DNA of 64,000 bases from Clostridia bacterium (GTDB lineage Bacteria; Bacillota; Clostridia; Lachnospirales; CAG-274): positions 17,301 to 81,300 of the forward strand of contig JAUNGN010000007.1 of the NCBI GenBank assembly GCA_030524425.1. Direction: 5' to 3'. The notes under the pieces were generated by a model. The model did not search any database, was not told the DNA's origin, and saw only the letters and a list, made by a program, of their open reading frames with translations. Positions 61,748-64,000 of the stretch are shown here, piece after piece (the stretch's first letter is position 1; each line of letters begins with the position of its first letter). Made by a program: the position numbers and the translations under genes.

Positions 61748-62101
61748 TTAATTGTCACTGTTGATTTCTTTAAGAATCTTATCAATCTTAAAGCTGTAAT
61801 CCAAAGAATCATCAAGTATAAAATTAAACTCAGGCGTTATTCTCAAATTAATTCTTCTGGCAATAAGGCTTCTCATAAATCCTGCCGCACCCTTTAGTAC
61901 CGACATAACTTCATTTTTCTTTTCCTCATCACCGAGAACGCTTATATATACCTTGCAATATTTAAGGTCATTGGTTGTTTCAACCTTGAGTACAGAGGTA
62001 ATAACACCAACTCTTGGATCCTTTAAATCAGCTCTGATAATTTCAGAAAGTTCCTTTTTGATTTCGTCATTAATACGAATCATTCTGTTATTAGTTTTCA
62101 T
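61748..62101 (-). CDS. rbfA: Ribosome-binding factor A
   Basis: 117 residues, KH-like fold: RINDEIKKELSEIIRADLKDPRVGVITSVLKVETTNDLKYCKVYISVLGDEE is the standard N-terminal block. Needed for 16S rRNA maturation. Its ATG overlaps the infB stop (TAATG), so translation is coupled. The C-terminal region is intact. Confidence 0.96.
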   Translation of the reverse strand: MKTNNRMIRINDEIKKELSEIIRADLKDPRVGVITSVLKVETTNDLKYCKVYISVLGDEEKKNEVMSVLKGAAGFMRSLIARRINLRITPEFNFILDDSLDYSFKIDKILKEINSDN

Positions 62102-64000
62102 TAACGCTTAATTTCCTCCATAACGAAGGCTTCAACAATGTCGCCTTCCTTAATATCGTTAAACTTGTTAAACAGCAAACCGCACTCATAGCCTGTATTT
62201 ACTTCCTTAACATCATCCTTAAATCTTCTGAGAGTAGCAAGCTCGCCATCATAAACAACAATACCGTCTCTTATTATTCTAACCTTTGCATTTCTTACAA
62301 ACTTACCGTCAGTAACATAAGAACCGCCAATGGTACCAACACCGCTTGCCTTGAAAATTTGTCTGATTTCAGCATGACCGACAATCTTTTCTTCATAAAC
62401 AGGGTCAAGCATACCCTTCATTGCAGCGGTTATATCTTCAATGGCATTGTAAATAACTCTGTATAATCTTATATCAACCTTCTGATCCTCAGCTACATTT
62501 TTGGCTGATGCCTCAGGTCTTACATTAAAACCTATAATAATGGCATTTGATGCGCTTGCAAGCATAACATCAGACTCAGTTACAGCACCTACACCGCCAT
62601 GAATTGTTCTTATTCTTACCTCATCATTTGAAAGCTTTTCAAGACTCTGCTTAACAGCCTCAACTGAGCCCTGTACATCAGCCTTAATTACGATATTTAA
62701 CTCCTTAACGCTGCCGCTCTGAATTTGATTGAACAAATCGTCAAGACTAACCTTCTGAGGTGTATCCTTTATTAATTCTTCTCTGCCCTTGGCAATTACA
62801 GACTCAGCAACCTGTCTTGCTCTCTTTTCATTCTCGGCAACATAGAACATATCACCTGCCATAGGTACTTCATTAAGACCTAAAATCTCAACAGGCATAG
62901 ACGGACCTGCCTTCTTAACCTTTTGACCCTTATCATTCATCATTGCTCTTATTCTTCCGTAGGAAGAACCTGCAACAATAGGATCACCGACATTAAGTGT
63001 ACCGCTCTGTACAAGTACAGTGGCAACAGCACCTCTTCCCTTATCAAGCTGAGCCTCAATAATATTACCTCTCGCTCTCTTGTTTGGATTAGCCTTTAAC
63101 TCCTTCATTTCCGCAACAAGTATAATCATTTCAAGAAGAGAATCAATACCCTCTTTGCTTACTGCCGAAACAGGTACACATATAGTTTCTCCGCCCCAGT
63201 CCTCAGCTACTAATCCATATTCTACCAGTTCCTGCTTAACTCTCTCAGGGTTAGCACCCGGCTTATCAATCTTGTTAATTGCAACAATTATTTCAACACC
63301 TGCAGCCTTTGCATGGTTAATGGCCTCAATAGTCTGAGGCATAACACCATCATCGGCAGCAACAACTAAAATGGCAATATCCGTTACCTGGGCGCCTCTC
63401 ATTCTCATGGCAGTAAATGCCTCATGACCCGGTGTATCAAGGAAAGTAATAGGTTTACCGTTAATTGATACGGTATAAGCACCAATATGCTGGGTAATAC
63501 CGCCTGCTTCCTTAGCAGTTACATGAGAATGTCTTATAGAGTCAAGCAAAGATGTTTTACCATGGTCAACATGACCCATAACAACAACTACAGGAGGTCT
63601 TTCCTCTAAATCAGCCTCATTGTCAATGTCCTCTCTAAAGGCTTCCTCAAGAAGATCAATTTCCTCTGCCTTTTCAACAATAACATCAAAGCATTCACAA
63701 ACCTTTTCAGCAGTTTCGAAATCAATTTCCTGATTTGCACTTGCCATTACACCTGTTTTCATAAGCTGCATAATTACAGCAGATGCAGGCTTATGAATTT
63801 TTTCAGCCAATTCCTTTACGGTAATACTGTCTGCAATTTGTATTTCAAGTATATCATCCTCAGTACTTTCTTCTGCAACAGGTGCAGGCTTATTAAAGCT
63901 TTTATTCTTATTTTTCTTATTCTTTTTCTTCTTTTTCTTAGAATTTCCTTCATCTTCAGAGAACATATCAATTTCAGACTCAGGCTTTCTTTCAGCCTTC
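62101..64000 (-). CDS. infB: Translation initiation factor IF-2, 5' end beyond the window
   Basis: About 633 residues lie in the window; the frame is open to the right edge ([13 protein letters not shown] upstream of the first internal Met at 63966), so the N-terminus is missing. A Lys-rich linker, an IF2 N-domain (about residues 45-110), then the GTPase with [16 protein letters not shown] and NKIDKPG, followed by domains II-IV to a C-terminal beta-barrel. Delivers initiator tRNA to the ribosome. Last gene of the visible part of an operon that in relatives starts with rimP-nusA. Confidence 0.97.
   Translation of the reverse strand, partial: KAERKPESEIDMFSEDEGNSKKKKKKNKKNKNKSFNKPAPVAEESTEDDILEIQIADSITVKELAEKIHKPASAVIMQLMKTGVMASANQEIDFETAEKVCECFDVIVEKAEEIDLLEEAFREDIDNEADLEERPPVVVVMGHVDHGKTSLLDSIRHSHVTAKEAGGITQHIGAYTVSINGKPITFLDTPGHEAFTAMRMRGAQVTDIAILVVAADDGVMPQTIEAINHAKAAGVEIIVAINKIDKPGANPERVKQELVEYGLVAEDWGGETICVPVSAVSKEGIDSLLEMIILVAEMKELKANPNKRARGNIIEAQLDKGRGAVATVLVQSGTLNVGDPIVAGSSYGRIRAMMNDKGQKVKKAGPSMPVEILGLNEVPMAGDMFYVAENEKRARQVAESVIAKGREELIKDTPQKVSLDDLFNQIQSGSVKELNIVIKADVQGSVEAVKQSLEKLSNDEVRIRTIHGGVGAVTESDVMLASASNAIIIGFNVRPEASAKNVAEDQKVDIRLYRVIYNAIEDITAAMKGMLDPVYEEKIVGHAEIRQIFKASGVGTIGGSYVTDGKFVRNAKVRIIRDGIVVYDGELATLRRFKDDVKEVNTGYECGLLFNKFNDIKEGDIVEAFVMEEIKR

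Overview
The window is AT-rich, with good Shine-Dalgarno sites, TTGACA/TATAAT-type promoters and many Rho-independent terminators. Family content (HydE, DUF6062, GLUG surface protein, copper-amine-oxidase-like 'stalk' domains, YtcQ/YteP/YtcP-type sugar ABC importer, pdxST with a MocR regulator, and the order infB-rbfA-nrnA-truB-ribF-rpsO-pnp) points to an anaerobic, probably gut-associated member of the Clostridia. The genus cannot be fixed from the sequence. No prophage, CRISPR array, intact insertion sequence, tRNA or rRNA was seen.

Layout. 1-412: start of an 8-oxoguanine DNA glycosylase, cut by the window edge. 602-9711: plus-strand run of mostly secreted or membrane proteins, with an ECF sigma factor and a DUF4367 anti-sigma-like partner, an SH3 protein, a stalk-domain/amidase autolysin and several tiny ORFs. 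9801-14644: leuS, a probable free-standing small RNA, an RpiB/LacAB-like isomerase, a small membrane protein and a fumarylacetoacetase-family hydrolase. 14786-22029: GLUG-repeat surface protein, a decayed IS1182-like transposase, YibE/F, and a giant double metallophosphoesterase. 22193-27923: MoxR / DUF58 / TgpA-like operon whose transglutaminase domain has lost catalytic residues, then two divergent membrane-anchored proteins.

27939-38512 holds gltX, hydE, ilvE, a cation diffusion facilitator, a DUF6809-like gene with an internal stop, an XRE regulator, a GH105 unsaturated rhamnogalacturonyl hydrolase, an ABC exporter and pdxST. 38625-45390 holds the divergent PdxR-like regulator, a two-component system, cardiolipin synthase, a HIT protein and DUF1292. 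45412-54241 (minus strand) holds a frameshifted DUF6020-like membrane protein, a cytoplasmic GH28, a P-loop kinase, an ASCH protein, an alpha/beta hydrolase and the complete YtcP/YteP/YtcQ-type importer. 54691-64000 (minus strand) holds DUF378, pnp, rpsO, an acyltransferase, ribF, truB, nrnA, rbfA and the 3' part of infB.

How genes may work together. The importer, the signal-less GH28, the signal-less GH105 and the alpha/beta hydrolase suggest uptake of pectin or rhamnogalacturonan oligosaccharides and their breakdown inside the cell. The RpiB-like isomerase could act on the resulting unsaturated uronate; this is inference. pdxS/pdxT make pyridoxal phosphate and face a MocR/PdxR-like regulator across a palindrome carrying a TATAAT on each strand.

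The most interesting non-gene signals are a consensus promoter plus terminator enclosing a roughly 140-nt RNA between leuS and the isomerase gene (12266-12440), a hairpin that would bury the ribosome-binding site of a secreted protein gene (4334-4386), a structured leader of about 230 nt before the solute-binding protein, and a probable S15 leader. No complete new multi-gene system could be demonstrated.
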